Assembly (NCBI GenBank): GCA_964487895.1
Contig: CAZASM010000007.1
Location: forward strand, 1-32,931
DNA length: 32,931 bases
Origin: CAYYYA01 sp964487895
GTDB lineage: Bacteria > Patescibacteriota > Patescibacteriia > UBA1558 > 2-01-FULL-52-15
Direction: 5' to 3'
The notes under the pieces: generated by a model
Seen by the model: the letters and a program-made list of their open reading frames with translations, nothing else
What the model was told of the DNA's origin: nothing
Database searches by the model: none
Shown here: in pieces, positions 15,309 through 22,786 of the stretch
Position numbering within the stretch: position 1 is the stretch's first letter
Layout of the letters: every line of letters starts with the position of its first letter
Position numbers and translations under genes: made by a program

Positions 15309-15353
15309 TACAAAGACAACGCCCTTATTTAGCGGCGTTGGTAGTCTTTGTCG
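15309..15353 (-). promoter_or_regulatory. possible attenuator hairpin between rpmF and nusB
   Basis: Minus strand CAAAGAC-(TACC)-AACGCC ... GGCGTT-GTCTTTG followed by TATTTTG. The stem covers the rpmF stop codon. It could end some transcripts after rpmF, so that L32 is made in excess of NusB-Nudix and RNase III. Confidence 0.45.
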
Positions 15354-15567
15354 CACGCTTAGCATTGCGAGTAGTACGTTTGGTAGCACGATGGAGAGTA
15401 TTGACGACCTCAGTGCCACGATAGTAGCCACAAAAACGACAAGCATAGTGCGGACGTTTTGGTTTGCCACATTTCTGACAATCCATAATCGCTGGTTTCA
15501 CCAAAGCGAAGTGGGCAGCACGTCTGCGGCCTGAGGAGGTAGTACGTCTTTTTCCGGGTAAACCCAT
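15325..15567 (-). CDS. rpmF: 50S ribosomal protein L32
   Basis: Large-subunit ribosomal protein with an N-terminal basic segment (MGLPGKRRTTSSGRRRAAHF, where family members have MAVPKRRTSKSRR) and a zinc ribbon C30-x2-C33 ... C43-x2-C46 followed by GYYRG. The 80-aa length exceeds the usual 55-65 because of a Thr/Arg/Lys-rich tail (55-80). First gene of the operon with nusB-nudix and rnc. The promoter at 15649-15677 gives a leader of about 75 bases containing a perfect hairpin (15584-15603). Confidence 0.94.
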   Translation of the reverse strand: MGLPGKRRTTSSGRRRAAHFALVKPAIMDCQKCGKPKRPHYACRFCGYYRGTEVVNTLHRATKRTTRNAKRATKTTNAAK

Positions 15568-15583
15568 TGTAGTTTGTGGTAAG

Positions 15584-15603
15584 GGACAACCTTAGGGTTG
15601 TCC
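15584..15603. repeat. short hairpin in the rpmF leader
   Basis: GGACAACC-TTAG-GGTTGTCC followed by GT. It resembles the hairpin inside tsaD (25292-25311) in its AACC...TAGGGTT core, which suggests a dispersed family. It could also act on rpmF translation. Confidence 0.55.
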
Positions 15604-15648
15604 GTAAAGGGGCCATGGTGGGCCGCCTCGTTAATAAATGATGGGACA

Positions 15649-15677
15649 ATCATATACAATAGTGCCTGATTAGTCAA
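15649..15677 (-). promoter_or_regulatory. promoter of the rpmF-nusB-rnc operon
   Basis: Minus strand TTGACT (15672-15677), 17-base spacer, TATGAT (15649-15654). Confidence 0.7.
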
Positions 15678-15722
15678 GGAACGGTGCATAAAATGGGGAT
15701 CAATGGGGTCTTTCTACCCCTA

Positions 15723-15751
15723 TTGACAGGAAGGTTGGGCTATGCTAGTAT
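15723..15751 (+). promoter_or_regulatory. promoter of a non-coding transcript
   Basis: TTGACA (15723-15728), 17-base spacer, TGC-TAGTAT (extended -10, 15746-15751). It faces away from rpmF into a stretch with no plus-strand gene. Confidence 0.7.
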
Positions 15752-15757
15752 AGTTAA

Positions 15758-15950
15758 TCCCACATGGGACGTCCCTAACAATCTGCATCCACGACAAGCA
15801 TGGGGACTTGTCTCTAGTTTTTTTCCGGCTCAGGCTGGAAAACTACTATGACAAGTTTTCTTGGGTGCAGTTTGTTGGGGATTTTATATTAAGTTAAAAT
15901 TCAAAAAGCAAAAGTCAAAAAAATGGTGGCGCTCAGGCGCTTTTTTTGTA
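15758..15950 (+). ncRNA. candidate structured non-coding RNA (6S-like shape)
   Basis: No coding frame of interest lies here, yet there is a strong promoter and a terminator-like end (GCGC-TCAG-GCGC plus seven Ts, 15929-15947). A 20-bp closing helix with one mismatch pairs TCCCTAACAATCTGCATCCA (15772-15791) with TGGGTGCAGTTTGTTGGGGA (15862-15881). Inside, ACTTGTC (15806-15812) pairs with GACAAGT (15850-15856) and TAGTTTT with AAAACTA (15815-15821/15839-15845), capped by CCGGC-TCAG-GCTGG. A second GACAAG (15793-15798) competes for the same CTTGTC, leaving a large asymmetric internal loop in the main fold. A long rod with a central bubble is the shape of 6S RNA, but I see no decisive 6S sequence. 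SRP RNA, tmRNA and RNase P do not fit. It may be new. Confidence 0.6.
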
Positions 15951-15952
15951 TC

Positions 15953-15983
15953 AAAAAACCGACCGAATATTGGTCGGTTTTTT
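15953..15983 (-). terminator. terminator of the cupredoxin gene (bidirectional)
   Basis: AAAAAACCGACC (15953-15964) / GGTCGGTTTTTT (15972-15983), a perfect 12-bp stem with T runs both ways. It also backs up the end of the plus-strand ncRNA. Confidence 0.85.
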
Positions 15984-15995
15984 TATTATGTAATT

Positions 15996-16775
15996 CTATT
16001 GAACAATCAAATTTCCTTTCATCCCCATCTGACGGTGCTTACCAACACTGCAGTAGTACTCGAAGGTGCCTTTTTTATCTGCGAGGAAGGTAATGGTTTC
16101 TGATTGGCCTTCGCCAATTTGTTTGGTACGAGCCTTGAACTCGTCAACGACCCAATCATGGAAGCCTTCGGAGTTTTTGAATTTGATGACTACTGTTTCA
16201 CCTTGGCTGACTTTGATCTCCTTGAGATCGTAACTGAAATTATCAGCAGTAACGGTGAAGGTTCTGGTCTCAGCTTTCATGGCGACATTTTTATCAGTAC
16301 TGGTGGCAGTCGTTGTAGTTGTGCTGGCATTAGTCATCAGGAAGCTAGGGGAGATCATCAGACCAGCGTCATCTTTGGCTGGGACATCAGCGCCTGGGAA
16401 TTCGTAGGTACCGAGGATGCCAGAATCGATATGCAACATGGCGTACATTTTTGCTGTCGCTTTTGTCGGATCGATGGTTACTTTGACGTTGAGGTTTTCA
16501 CCATTGACTACTGGAGTATAACCGATGACAGCAGCAGGAGCATCATTGAGGTCAGCGTGGATAGTCATCCAGCCTGGACCTTTGGAAACAACGGAAGCTA
16601 CGGTGACAACATTATCAACGACATCTTGGGCGCTGACAGTGACACTAGCTGGGATTACTGGAGCAGGGACAACAGGTGTTGGCTCAGGTGCCTTGGAAAC
16701 AAATAAACTACAACCACCAAGGAGTAAAACTCCAGCTGTGGCTAACGAGAGACGGAGGGGTAAAGAAGTTCGCAT
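15996..16775 (-). CDS. cupredoxin lipoprotein
   Basis: Predicted exported copper protein. The N-terminus MRTSLPLRLSLATAGVLLLG leads to a lipobox ending at Cys22, so it should be lipid-anchored on the outer face. After a Pro-rich linker, residues 45-150 form a beta domain like those found next to cupredoxins (DUF7282-type: TVSAQDVV...VVSKGPGWMTIHAD). Residues about 170-259 are a plastocyanin/azurin-like domain with candidate type-1 copper ligands His206 (EGFHDW), Cys242, His247 and Met252 (CSVGKHRQMGM, i.e. C-x4-H-x4-M). It is monocistronic with its own promoter and terminator. A role in electron transfer or copper handling is inferred. Confidence 0.9.
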   Translation of the reverse strand: MRTSLPLRLSLATAGVLLLGGCSLFVSKAPEPTPVVPAPVIPASVTVSAQDVVDNVVTVASVVSKGPGWMTIHADLNDAPAAVIGYTPVVNGENLNVKVTIDPTKATAKMYAMLHIDSGILGTYEFPGADVPAKDDAGLMISPSFLMTNASTTTTTATSTDKNVAMKAETRTFTVTADNFSYDLKEIKVSQGETVVIKFKNSEGFHDWVVDEFKARTKQIGEGQSETITFLADKKGTFEYYCSVGKHRQMGMKGNLIVQ

Positions 16776-16804
16776 AGTTGTGGATAGTTAATAATAGTAT
16801 CAGT

Positions 16805-16833
16805 AGTATAAAGCTTCTGGTGCGGATTGTAAA
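16805..16833 (-). promoter_or_regulatory. promoter of the cupredoxin gene
   Basis: Minus strand TTTACA (16828-16833), 17-base spacer, TATACT (16805-16810). Leader about 23 bases without an SD. Confidence 0.65.
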
Positions 16834-16849
16834 CTACAGTCTGTAGTGT

Positions 16850-17863
16850 CTAGCGTTGACGATAGACCAGAGTCTGTGGATAGAAGGCGGCCCAAGCAAA
16901 CCAAAAGGTTGGTTGCGGGTAGCTTAGCTCCTTTGTTTCGGTGTTAGTGGCTACGACAGTGCCGTCAGCTTGGCGGACAATAGTAATGTTGACGTTTCCC
17001 AGTCTATCAATTAGAGGCTTAGTAGTTATTAATTTATCAGGGTAGGCTTTGCTGACAGTCCCAAGCACTAAACCATAGACCAATTCTTTCGTTGGTAGAG
17101 CTTTATTATTAGACACCGTATTGAAGCGTAGCTCTTCGTTAGTTTGATATTCTTGATAAGGAGATTTTTCGTAGTCAAAAGGTAAGTTCGTAGCTTTGCT
17201 TAAGACTTGCGTGTCGGGATGAGCTTGGCGCCAAACTTTCCAACTCGTGAAACTAAGCGGCAGTGACTTTAGGGTTTCATTAGCTTGAGCTGCTGGTCCG
17301 AGGATAGCTTGGCCAGTCATTTGTTCCCAGAGATTTCCTTGGAGCCGATCATAGAGCACGATGTCGCTTTGATGGACCAGACCAGAGACGCCAAACTGGG
17401 TATTAATACCATTAACAACTGGTTGGTAAGCTGCAGAACTGCCTGTCAGCGGACTGAAAGTGATAATTATTGGTTGCAACTGAAACAGGTCGTTAACTAC
17501 AGAGTGATAGCTGAGAATTTTTTCGGGGTAGGCCCGAGCAATGCCTTGATAGACTAAGCCGATAATACGGTCATCATCTTTCAACCAATAGTTAGCAGTA
17601 GTGGTAGCTTCTAGTCGTGGCTGATCGAGAGATTTCAGGCAATCTAAACCAGGACAACTTGGCACTAAATCATTCGGCTTAATTTTAGCTCCATCCGTTT
17701 TATCTGTTAGTGTGACCTTATTGACTTGATAGTTGGCAATTTTTGGCATTGGTGGTAGACCAGCGACGTAGCGGTTTAGTTGCCACATGACAGCCAGCAG
17801 AATGATAGAAACTAATAAAGTAACGTAGAGAATAATAGTTCGTTTGGGGTTTGTATGTTTCAT
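16850..17863 (-). CDS. DUF3179 family membrane-anchored protein
   Basis: An N-terminal membrane helix (about 9-28) precedes an extracytoplasmic DUF3179 domain: DRIIGLVYQGIARAYPEKIL, HSVVND, FGVSGLVHQSDIVLYDR and LWEQMTGQAILG, then a second AYP-containing half near residue 270. The biochemical function of DUF3179 is not established. The family's usual Cys-containing stretch (TYCPLCG) is here ITFSPLTGSS, so both cysteines are missing, which may mean lost or altered chemistry. It lies 75 bases upstream of the cupredoxin gene on the same strand, but that gene has its own promoter. No clear SD. Confidence 0.85.
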   Translation of the reverse strand: MKHTNPKRTIILYVTLLVSIILLAVMWQLNRYVAGLPPMPKIANYQVNKVTLTDKTDGAKIKPNDLVPSCPGLDCLKSLDQPRLEATTTANYWLKDDDRIIGLVYQGIARAYPEKILSYHSVVNDLFQLQPIIITFSPLTGSSAAYQPVVNGINTQFGVSGLVHQSDIVLYDRLQGNLWEQMTGQAILGPAAQANETLKSLPLSFTSWKVWRQAHPDTQVLSKATNLPFDYEKSPYQEYQTNEELRFNTVSNNKALPTKELVYGLVLGTVSKAYPDKLITTKPLIDRLGNVNITIVRQADGTVVATNTETKELSYPQPTFWFAWAAFYPQTLVYRQR

Positions 17864-17945
17864 ATAGCTATAATTTGTAAGCGCTAAATAGGGATAAAAA
17901 GAAGTCAGTCTATTTATATCTGACTAGTGGTACAAAAGATGATAA

Positions 17946-18620
17946 TTAGCGCCCCATTTTTAAGCTAATCCCTAATATCATTAATGCCACTATAATAACC
18001 CAGATGATCATCTGAAGCCAGAGGGGCATTTTGCGGTAATCAACAGCTAGTTGTTCTTTTTCGTCTCCACGATTTTCTAAGGCTATTTTACCGGGTTGCC
18101 AACGAACTTTAAAAGCCTTGTAGGATATAATTTTGAGGAACAAGGCGCCAAGAATAATCGTGGGTATAAGGATGATCAAATTTCCATAAGAAGAATTTTG
18201 TAGCGAGGAATTTTGAAGGTGATATTTATAATCAGGCAAGGTAATAATGAAGAGAGCAATCGTAGGTAAGGCAATGATAACTCCCAATAAATTTCTTATT
18301 ACGTCAAATTTACGTTGCTGATCGATAGACTCATTTTTAGCTTCTGCGAATTGTTGATCAGCTACGGGATCGGCGGGTTGGGTTTTGAGAAATTTTCTTT
18401 GAGTATAATCCCAAGTTTGATTTGATAATGATTTATAGAAGAACGCTGACCGCATTATTTTGCTGAAGAAGATAAATTCAATCAAGATCATGATGACGAT
18501 CAATAAACCAGCGAGTAAGAAAGCTACTGTTTGAGGTATATGTTCGCCGAAAGCAAGAATTAAAATAGATAAGAAAATTGATAGGCTAAAACTAAATAGT
18601 ATGTTACTCCAGGCAATCAT
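17946..18620 (-). CDS. multi-pass membrane protein of unknown function (224 aa)
   Basis: Unrecognised integral membrane protein. Hydrophobic segments lie near residues 8-25, 33-53, 110-130, 146-168 and 203-222. A soluble loop (about 60-108) contains QTWDYTQRKFLKTQPADPVA and is predicted cytoplasmic by its basic content. It follows the VanW gene after 21 bases, probably as the last gene of the hsp20 operon. No domain is named. Confidence 0.75.
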   Translation of the reverse strand: MIAWSNILFSFSLSIFLSILILAFGEHIPQTVAFLLAGLLIVIMILIEFIFFSKIMRSAFFYKSLSNQTWDYTQRKFLKTQPADPVADQQFAEAKNESIDQQRKFDVIRNLLGVIIALPTIALFIITLPDYKYHLQNSSLQNSSYGNLIILIPTIILGALFLKIISYKAFKVRWQPGKIALENRGDEKEQLAVDYRKMPLWLQMIIWVIIVALMILGISLKMGR

Positions 18621-18641
18621 AAGTTCATGTTTGAGTGGTTT

Positions 18642-20528
18642 TTAGTTTAGAGAATTGATGATAACGGTGCCTTCGTTACCAGTAGGAGTAGAGGTAGCTG
18701 TCGGTGGAGTTGAGAGTTTTTCGACGCCGATCAGACAGACTGATTGCCAGGGTACATAATGACTTTTGAAAGTTGTCGCATTGACCGTGCCATCAGCATA
18801 GGTAATGGTGTAGTCAAATTTGGCATCAGCACCGCTATGAGCGACTTCGGTACATTTTTTCTCTCCCACAGGCAGATCAAGAGTTTCAATTAGTTTCCCT
18901 GGTCCTGGTGGAACAATATTGTAGATTTCTGATTCAGTTTGGACAACTTTACGATCATCAGGCGTGCCCCAGAAATCAAAATAAAGTTTACTGTTTTTCT
19001 CATCCATTCTGGTCTGAATCAAGACGTGATGACCTGTGTCATTTTTGAAGCGATAGTCTGGCGCTGGATCATAAATAGTCGCGTCAGTGCCAGCTGGCTC
19101 GTAATAACGGACCCGATAAGAATGATTCCGTCGTTGAGTTACTACCAAACCAGCGGCCATAGTTGCACGGAAAGTAGTGGTGCCGATTTGGCACAGTCCG
19201 CCACCGTATTCTGGGACTGTTTTATCCCCCTTAATGACTAATTCTTGGAGATAGCCTGCTGCACCATCGATTGTGCCGAGGGCTTTGAGCAGAGAGAACT
19301 CTTCACCAGGAGCAATCAACAGACCATTCAGTGCGTCGGCACCAACTTTGATATTGTGTCGGCGGTTTTTCGGACTACCAGAAAAATCGGACGTTCCAGT
19401 GCCGAGTATTTTTTGAATGCCGAGGTCGTTAATTTCAGAAATTACATACTGAGATTTTTCGGTTTTGATCGGGAGGGAGACATCCTGATGACGAGATAGA
19501 TTTTCACTTAATAATGTTTGCAACTTATCGGTATCAATACTGATACCATCCTGATTAGCTTGAAATTCTGTCACTCGGCCATTGGTCAAGGAGAACTTAG
19601 CGTTTTGAGCTGGCTTCTCAACCTCGGCTCGAATAGCACCCAACCACTCATCCATCGACGCGAGATTGACCGATAGCTTTGGTTGACCGTTATCTGGTAC
19701 GAAAGCTAACCAACGACGAAGTAAAGTTGGTGTGATGAGATAACGATTGGTCTCATTGGTCAAAGCATAGTCCGTAAATTGCAAAGCGGTAGTAACTTGA
19801 GGTAGTAGTGGTAGTAATTTGGCGCGAGTTAAGGTTGGTTGCTCAATTTTTTTGTCTAACTTGATATCTGAGGTGTCTAAAGCTGCAATATGAAAAGCTG
19901 TAGTTTTCAAAGCTTGTTCAAAGTTAAAAGTAATACCCGTAGCTTCACTAGTAATACTGGGCACACCTTGATCAAAGACTAGTGTCGCTTCTTTTTTTTC
20001 GCCTGCCATGCCGGCAAAGCTATTCTGCAAACTAGCAAGAATCTCATTTTGATTCCAGTCAAACGGTAGGGCAACAGAGTGGCCGGTGATTAGACCAACA
20101 GCATCTCGAATAGCAACAAGCGGACTGCTATTTTTTCCTATTGTCCAGGCTTGGTCCAAAGCCTGCTGTGTCTGCCAACTTACAAGCTGGTGTGAAATAT
20201 CAGGATCGCCAGGTGCTACAGTCGTCGGATAGATTTTGATCGTTTTGACTTCGCTGACGTAGCTGAAGCCATGATTATTGACACTGTCAATTTTAGCTTG
20301 GAGTGCTTCAGAACCGGTACGATAGTCCAGACCTCCGAGACGGACGTCAGCGACACGAACTCCTGGCCAGAAACGATCACGATAGGTCAACTGAAGAATC
20401 CAAGCGGTTATCAGTAAGATTAAACAGACTAAAACAAAACTAGCTACGATGATTAGCAGCCAGGACCAAAGTCGGTGGTTACCTTTTGGGCTGAAGACAG
20501 CCGATAGTTTATTCGTTAATAAGCTCAT
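18642..20528 (-). CDS. VanW family protein with peptidoglycan-binding-like repeats
   Basis: The N-terminal anchor helix (about 21-46) is followed by two repeats of the YoaR/PG_binding_4 type (about 90-360). The VanW domain comes next (about 390-545): GEEFSLLKALG, then the hallmark YGGGLCQIGTTTFRATMAAGL and RNHSYRVRYYEPAGTDATIY. VanW was named from vancomycin resistance clusters, but its activity is not known. In Gram-positives and CPR it is typically a cell-wall associated surface protein. At 628 aa it has a Thr/Pro/Ser-rich C-terminal tail. The start overlaps the preceding 71-aa ORF by 20 bases, so the two are translationally coupled. Confidence 0.92.
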   Translation of the reverse strand: MSLLTNKLSAVFSPKGNHRLWSWLLIIVASFVLVCLILLITAWILQLTYRDRFWPGVRVADVRLGGLDYRTGSEALQAKIDSVNNHGFSYVSEVKTIKIYPTTVAPGDPDISHQLVSWQTQQALDQAWTIGKNSSPLVAIRDAVGLITGHSVALPFDWNQNEILASLQNSFAGMAGEKKEATLVFDQGVPSITSEATGITFNFEQALKTTAFHIAALDTSDIKLDKKIEQPTLTRAKLLPLLPQVTTALQFTDYALTNETNRYLITPTLLRRWLAFVPDNGQPKLSVNLASMDEWLGAIRAEVEKPAQNAKFSLTNGRVTEFQANQDGISIDTDKLQTLLSENLSRHQDVSLPIKTEKSQYVISEINDLGIQKILGTGTSDFSGSPKNRRHNIKVGADALNGLLIAPGEEFSLLKALGTIDGAAGYLQELVIKGDKTVPEYGGGLCQIGTTTFRATMAAGLVVTQRRNHSYRVRYYEPAGTDATIYDPAPDYRFKNDTGHHVLIQTRMDEKNSKLYFDFWGTPDDRKVVQTESEIYNIVPPGPGKLIETLDLPVGEKKCTEVAHSGADAKFDYTITYADGTVNATTFKSHYVPWQSVCLIGVEKLSTPPTATSTPTGNEGTVIINSLN

Positions 20529-20724
20529 TGAGCACGTCTTTGGCTAGTTGTTCGGATACGGCAATAGGTTGGTGGTCAGCGCAGAGATACAAAGTTTCGC
20601 CGTTTTTTAATCCTGCAGTGAGATCAGCGTTGATAATAACTTTTTGTCCTAGTTCGGTGGTGAGGATTGTTTCATTGTCAGTAGAGCTTTGGTCAACAGT
20701 TAATTTGATGTTACGTATTAACAT
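20509..20724 (-). CDS. small protein of unknown function (71 aa) in hsp20 operon
   Basis: Unrecognised 71-aa soluble protein, mostly predicted beta followed by a helix (MLIRNIKLTVDQ ... VIINADLTAGL ... AVSEQLAKDVLNELINE). The ATG at 20724 is four bases past the hsp20 stop. A start eight codons earlier would overlap hsp20. The end overlaps the VanW start by 20 bases. The tight packing supports a real gene. Confidence 0.7.
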   Translation of the reverse strand: MLIRNIKLTVDQSSTDNETILTTELGQKVIINADLTAGLKNGETLYLCADHQPIAVSEQLAKDVLNELINE

Positions 20725-20728
20725 ATGA

Positions 20729-21343
20729 TTAGTCTTCGTCCCGAACATTAATAGTTATGTCTCTGCCAGTGCCTACTTTTGGTAAGGTAACGGTCAGAAT
20801 GCCATTTTTCAAAGCTGCTTGAACTTTTTCGGCGTCAATTTCTACCGGTAAGATTACTGAGCGGCTAACATTACCCCAGGAGCACTCACGGAAAAAGAAA
20901 TCATCTTCGTGTGTTTCTGTTTGTTCTTGACGCCGACCTCTGATAGTAATCATGTCATTATTGATATTGATATCAATAGCGTCCGTCTCGACACCTGGCA
21001 TTGGTGAGACAATGTAGATATTATAATTATCTTGGTAAACGTCAATAAGTAATTTATCATCCTCTGTGACCCAATCTTCATTATCATCATCATCTAGAGT
21101 GGCAGTATCAATTGAGGTTAAAGGAAGTTGTTCTGAATCTCTGGCGTAGGGCTCCTCAACAATAATACTGTCATCTTCGTCTTCGGTGTCTTCAGGTATT
21201 ACCCTTGTAGCGTTGCGGACCGGTTTAGCTTCTGCTTCGATTTCATCAAGATTATAAAAAAATTCACGATCTGGAGTAATCTCGGCTGATGCCTTCTCAG
21301 TCTCTTCCGCTTCAATTTTTTTCTTATTTTTTCTTTTGAACAT
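20729..21343 (-). CDS. small heat-shock protein, Hsp20/alpha-crystallin family
   Basis: ATP-independent holdase chaperone. The alpha-crystallin domain spans about 98-195, with the hallmark AALKNGILTVTLP (176-188) and the GVETDAIDINI...ITIRGRR strands. The N-terminal 95 residues are unusually long and very acidic (DEDDSIIVEEP, DDDDNEDW). The start at ATG 21343 (MFKRKNKKK) is preferred. The longer frame upstream would run through the promoter: a perfect TATAAT ends six bases before this ATG, so the mRNA is probably leaderless. First gene of a four-gene unit with the 71-aa ORF, VanW and a membrane protein. Confidence 0.93.
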   Translation of the reverse strand: MFKRKNKKKIEAEETEKASAEITPDREFFYNLDEIEAEAKPVRNATRVIPEDTEDEDDSIIVEEPYARDSEQLPLTSIDTATLDDDDNEDWVTEDDKLLIDVYQDNYNIYIVSPMPGVETDAIDININNDMITIRGRRQEQTETHEDDFFFRECSWGNVSRSVILPVEIDAEKVQAALKNGILTVTLPKVGTGRDITINVRDED

Positions 21344-21349
21344 GTCTCT

Positions 21350-21379
21350 ATTATAGAGTAAATCAATATTGACTGCAAC
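21350..21379 (-). promoter_or_regulatory. leaderless promoter of hsp20
   Basis: Minus strand TTGCAG (21374-21379, weak -35), 18-base spacer, TATAAT (21350-21355). The -10 ends exactly six bases before the ATG. Confidence 0.65.
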
Positions 21380-21380
21380 A

Positions 21381-21402
21381 AAAAAACAGCCCAAAGGCTT
21401 TA
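21381..21402 (-). terminator. terminator of tRNA-Glu transcript
   Basis: Minus strand AAAGCC-TTT-GGGCTGTTTTTTT. A short 4-5 bp stem with a long T run, lying between the tRNA and hsp20. Confidence 0.5.
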
Positions 21403-21418
21403 ATAAAAGTGATCTGGT

Positions 21419-21460
21419 GGGACGCTCAGCGTCCCGGTCACCACGCTAAGCGTGGTGACC
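21419..21460. repeat. two adjacent short palindromes overlapping the tRNA-Glu 3' end
   Basis: GGGACGC-TCA-GCGTCCC (about 21419-21435) and GGTCACCACGC-TAA-GCGTGGTGACC (21436-21460, perfect 11-bp stem). The second covers the last bases of the tRNA and its encoded CCA. Confidence 0.7.
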
Positions 21461-21527
21461 CCAGGGGGAATTGAACCCCCATTGCCAGGATGAAAACCTG
21501 GTGTCCTAACCATTAGACGATAGGGCC
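21456..21527 (-). tRNA. tRNA-Glu (TTC anticodon)
   Basis: Minus strand fold: acceptor GGCCCTA / TGGGGTC (with G-U and U-G pairs), D arm GTCTAATGGTTAGGAC, anticodon stem CCAGG / CCTGG with loop TTTTCAT (anticodon TTC), T arm GGGGG-TTCAATT-CCCCC, discriminator A. The three bases after it read CCA (21453-21455), so the 3' end appears to be encoded, although those bases also belong to the palindrome at 21436-21460. It has its own promoter and is not near other tRNAs here. Confidence 0.95.
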
Positions 21528-21592
21528 GAGAATAACTATTTCATTTGATTTTTCACTAATAAACTAGCGTTTACAATGTGAAAATCCCAGCT

Positions 21593-21621
21593 AGCATAAA
21601 ATAAAATTGGGTATTAGTCAA
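21593..21621 (-). promoter_or_regulatory. promoter of tRNA-Glu
   Basis: Minus strand TTGACT (21616-21621), 17-base spacer, TATGCT (21593-21598). Confidence 0.65.
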
Positions 21622-21663
21622 TGTTTGAGTGCTGAGGCCGAGATAGATTCTGTGACAAGACCT

Positions 21664-21692
21664 TTGACAGCTCCGACTCATTATCTTAAGCT
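21664..21692 (+). promoter_or_regulatory. promoter of the 21758 small gene
   Basis: TTGACA (21664-21669), 17-base spacer, TAAGCT (21687-21692). The -35 is perfect and the -10 weak. Confidence 0.4.
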
Positions 21693-21757
21693 CAGCATGA
21701 ACTGGTTACGAGATATTCCCGTAGCTTCCCGTTCTCTTATATAGAGAGGTGATGATC

Positions 21758-22180
21758 ATGGCTTCTGACCGTCAACTGAGTTCGGCCAACGTTATTTTTC
21801 TCTTGATCCACGACTTGGAACAGTCACATCGGGTTTACCCCAGCCCAGAGCAAGTCTGGCGGGTGCTGTGGGATAACCACAGAACGTTGGTTATGTCGAA
21901 CGATGTTGATTGGCCAATCGGATACTTCGTTGAGGGGCCTCCGTCAGACAGCTTTGTAGCTGATATCGAAGAGCTGATTGACTGTCTAGCTCTGAATCAG
22001 CGACCGGACAACGGTCTGATCGTCCACACATCTGGTGGTGCTTACTATCGGCGCCGCACGGGATCACTACCACAATCGATTAATCACATTGTCGATGCCT
22101 TGTGGCGGTTGATGAAGCCTCGAAAGAAATCGGCGCTTCATCAGACCTACCGTGCCGCACCGGACAAACCACCAACCTGA
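21758..22180 (+). CDS. small SD-led protein of unknown function (140 aa)
   Basis: Unrecognised soluble protein. The start at ATG 21758 (MASDRQLSSANVIFLLIHDL) is decided by GAGGTGA (21746-21752) five bases upstream. Three possible starts lie close together. The N-terminal pattern I-x-LLIHDLEQ-x3-VYP-x3-QVWRVL resembles the N-termini of the small proteins at 22911 and 23980, hinting at a shared helical fold, perhaps winged-helix-like (inference). The C-terminus is basic (MKPRKKSALHQTYRAAPDK). It has its own terminator (22201-22231) and belongs to the SD-led cassette set. Confidence 0.72.
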   Translation: MASDRQLSSANVIFLLIHDLEQSHRVYPSPEQVWRVLWDNHRTLVMSNDVDWPIGYFVEGPPSDSFVADIEELIDCLALNQRPDNGLIVHTSGGAYYRRRTGSLPQSINHIVDALWRLMKPRKKSALHQTYRAAPDKPPT

Positions 22181-22200
22181 GCGACAGTTGAAACTTCCAG

Positions 22201-22231
22201 ACTCCCCGTACATCATTAGGTGGCGGGGAGT
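22201..22231 (+). terminator. terminator between the 21758 gene and the YgjP gene (convergent)
   Basis: ACTCCCCG (22201-22208) / CGGGGAGT (22224-22231), then TTAATTT. It abuts the stop of the convergent peptidase gene and may serve both. Confidence 0.7.
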
Positions 22232-22780
22232 TTAATTTAAAGAGTAGCGTCGAAGCTCTCGTCGCAGTCTGGCGTGCTGAGGTAGAGATTTTGCTACTAA
22301 CTGCCAGAACTTTCTCCCGTGGTTCATCTCTGCTAGATGACAGAGTTCATGGACAATGAGATAATCTTGGAGCTCAGGTGGGAGATAGATAATTTTGTAA
22401 TTAAAATTTAAATTTTTTAGACGTGAACAGCTACCCCAACGCGTGGTAGCGTTTTTTATTGTCACTGCTTTCCATAGTAATTGGTAGAGAGCGTTGAAAA
22501 AATGTAATCGTTCTCGAACTAAGATTAAAGCAGATGTTCTATTTTGCAGGTAGTCCGCTCGACCACTCGGTAGACTGAGACGCTTTGGTCGTGGCTTGAG
22601 AAGATTTTTTATAATCCAACTTTGATGCTGAGAGATGAGCTTTGCTGCTAGAGCTAAAGGCGCTCTCATTGGTAGGGTTACGGTTAATTTTTTATCAGCA
22701 GTAATTGTTAGCCGAGCATGACGACTGCGCGCACTCCGCTTTATCTGATAGGGAATGGTGGGTGAAGTTATTTCAGGCAT
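22232..22780 (-). CDS. YgjP/DUF45-type zinc metallopeptidase
   Basis: Cytosolic M48-related metallopeptidase-like protein of 182 aa. It has the zinc motif HELCH (144-148) followed by the downstream NHGRKFW (153-159), and the conserved TRWGSCS segment (113-119), the usual DUF45/YgjP layout. A basic N-terminal beta domain (11-70) is present. Substrates are not known for this family. The ATG at 22780 sits six bases after a TAGAAT extended -10, so it is probably leaderless. It is divergent from the 22911 gene, and its -35 region overlaps that gene's promoter. Confidence 0.9.
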   Translation of the reverse strand: MPEITSPTIPYQIKRSARSRHARLTITADKKLTVTLPMRAPLALAAKLISQHQSWIIKNLLKPRPKRLSLPSGRADYLQNRTSALILVRERLHFFNALYQLLWKAVTIKNATTRWGSCSRLKNLNFNYKIIYLPPELQDYLIVHELCHLAEMNHGRKFWQLVAKSLPQHARLRRELRRYSLN

Positions 22781-22786
22781 AGCGAT

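Noticed and set aside
15758..15950. Assignment of the structured RNA as SRP RNA, tmRNA or RNase P RNA
   Set aside because: The conserved GGTCAGG/GGAAGCAGCC apical loop of SRP RNA, the tRNA-like ends of tmRNA and the RNase P core are not seen. A 6S identity is only suggested by shape.
16104..16706. 200-codon plus-strand open frame opposite the cupredoxin gene
   Set aside because: The minus strand encodes a clear lipoprotein with copper ligands, and the plus frame has no start signals or family resemblance.
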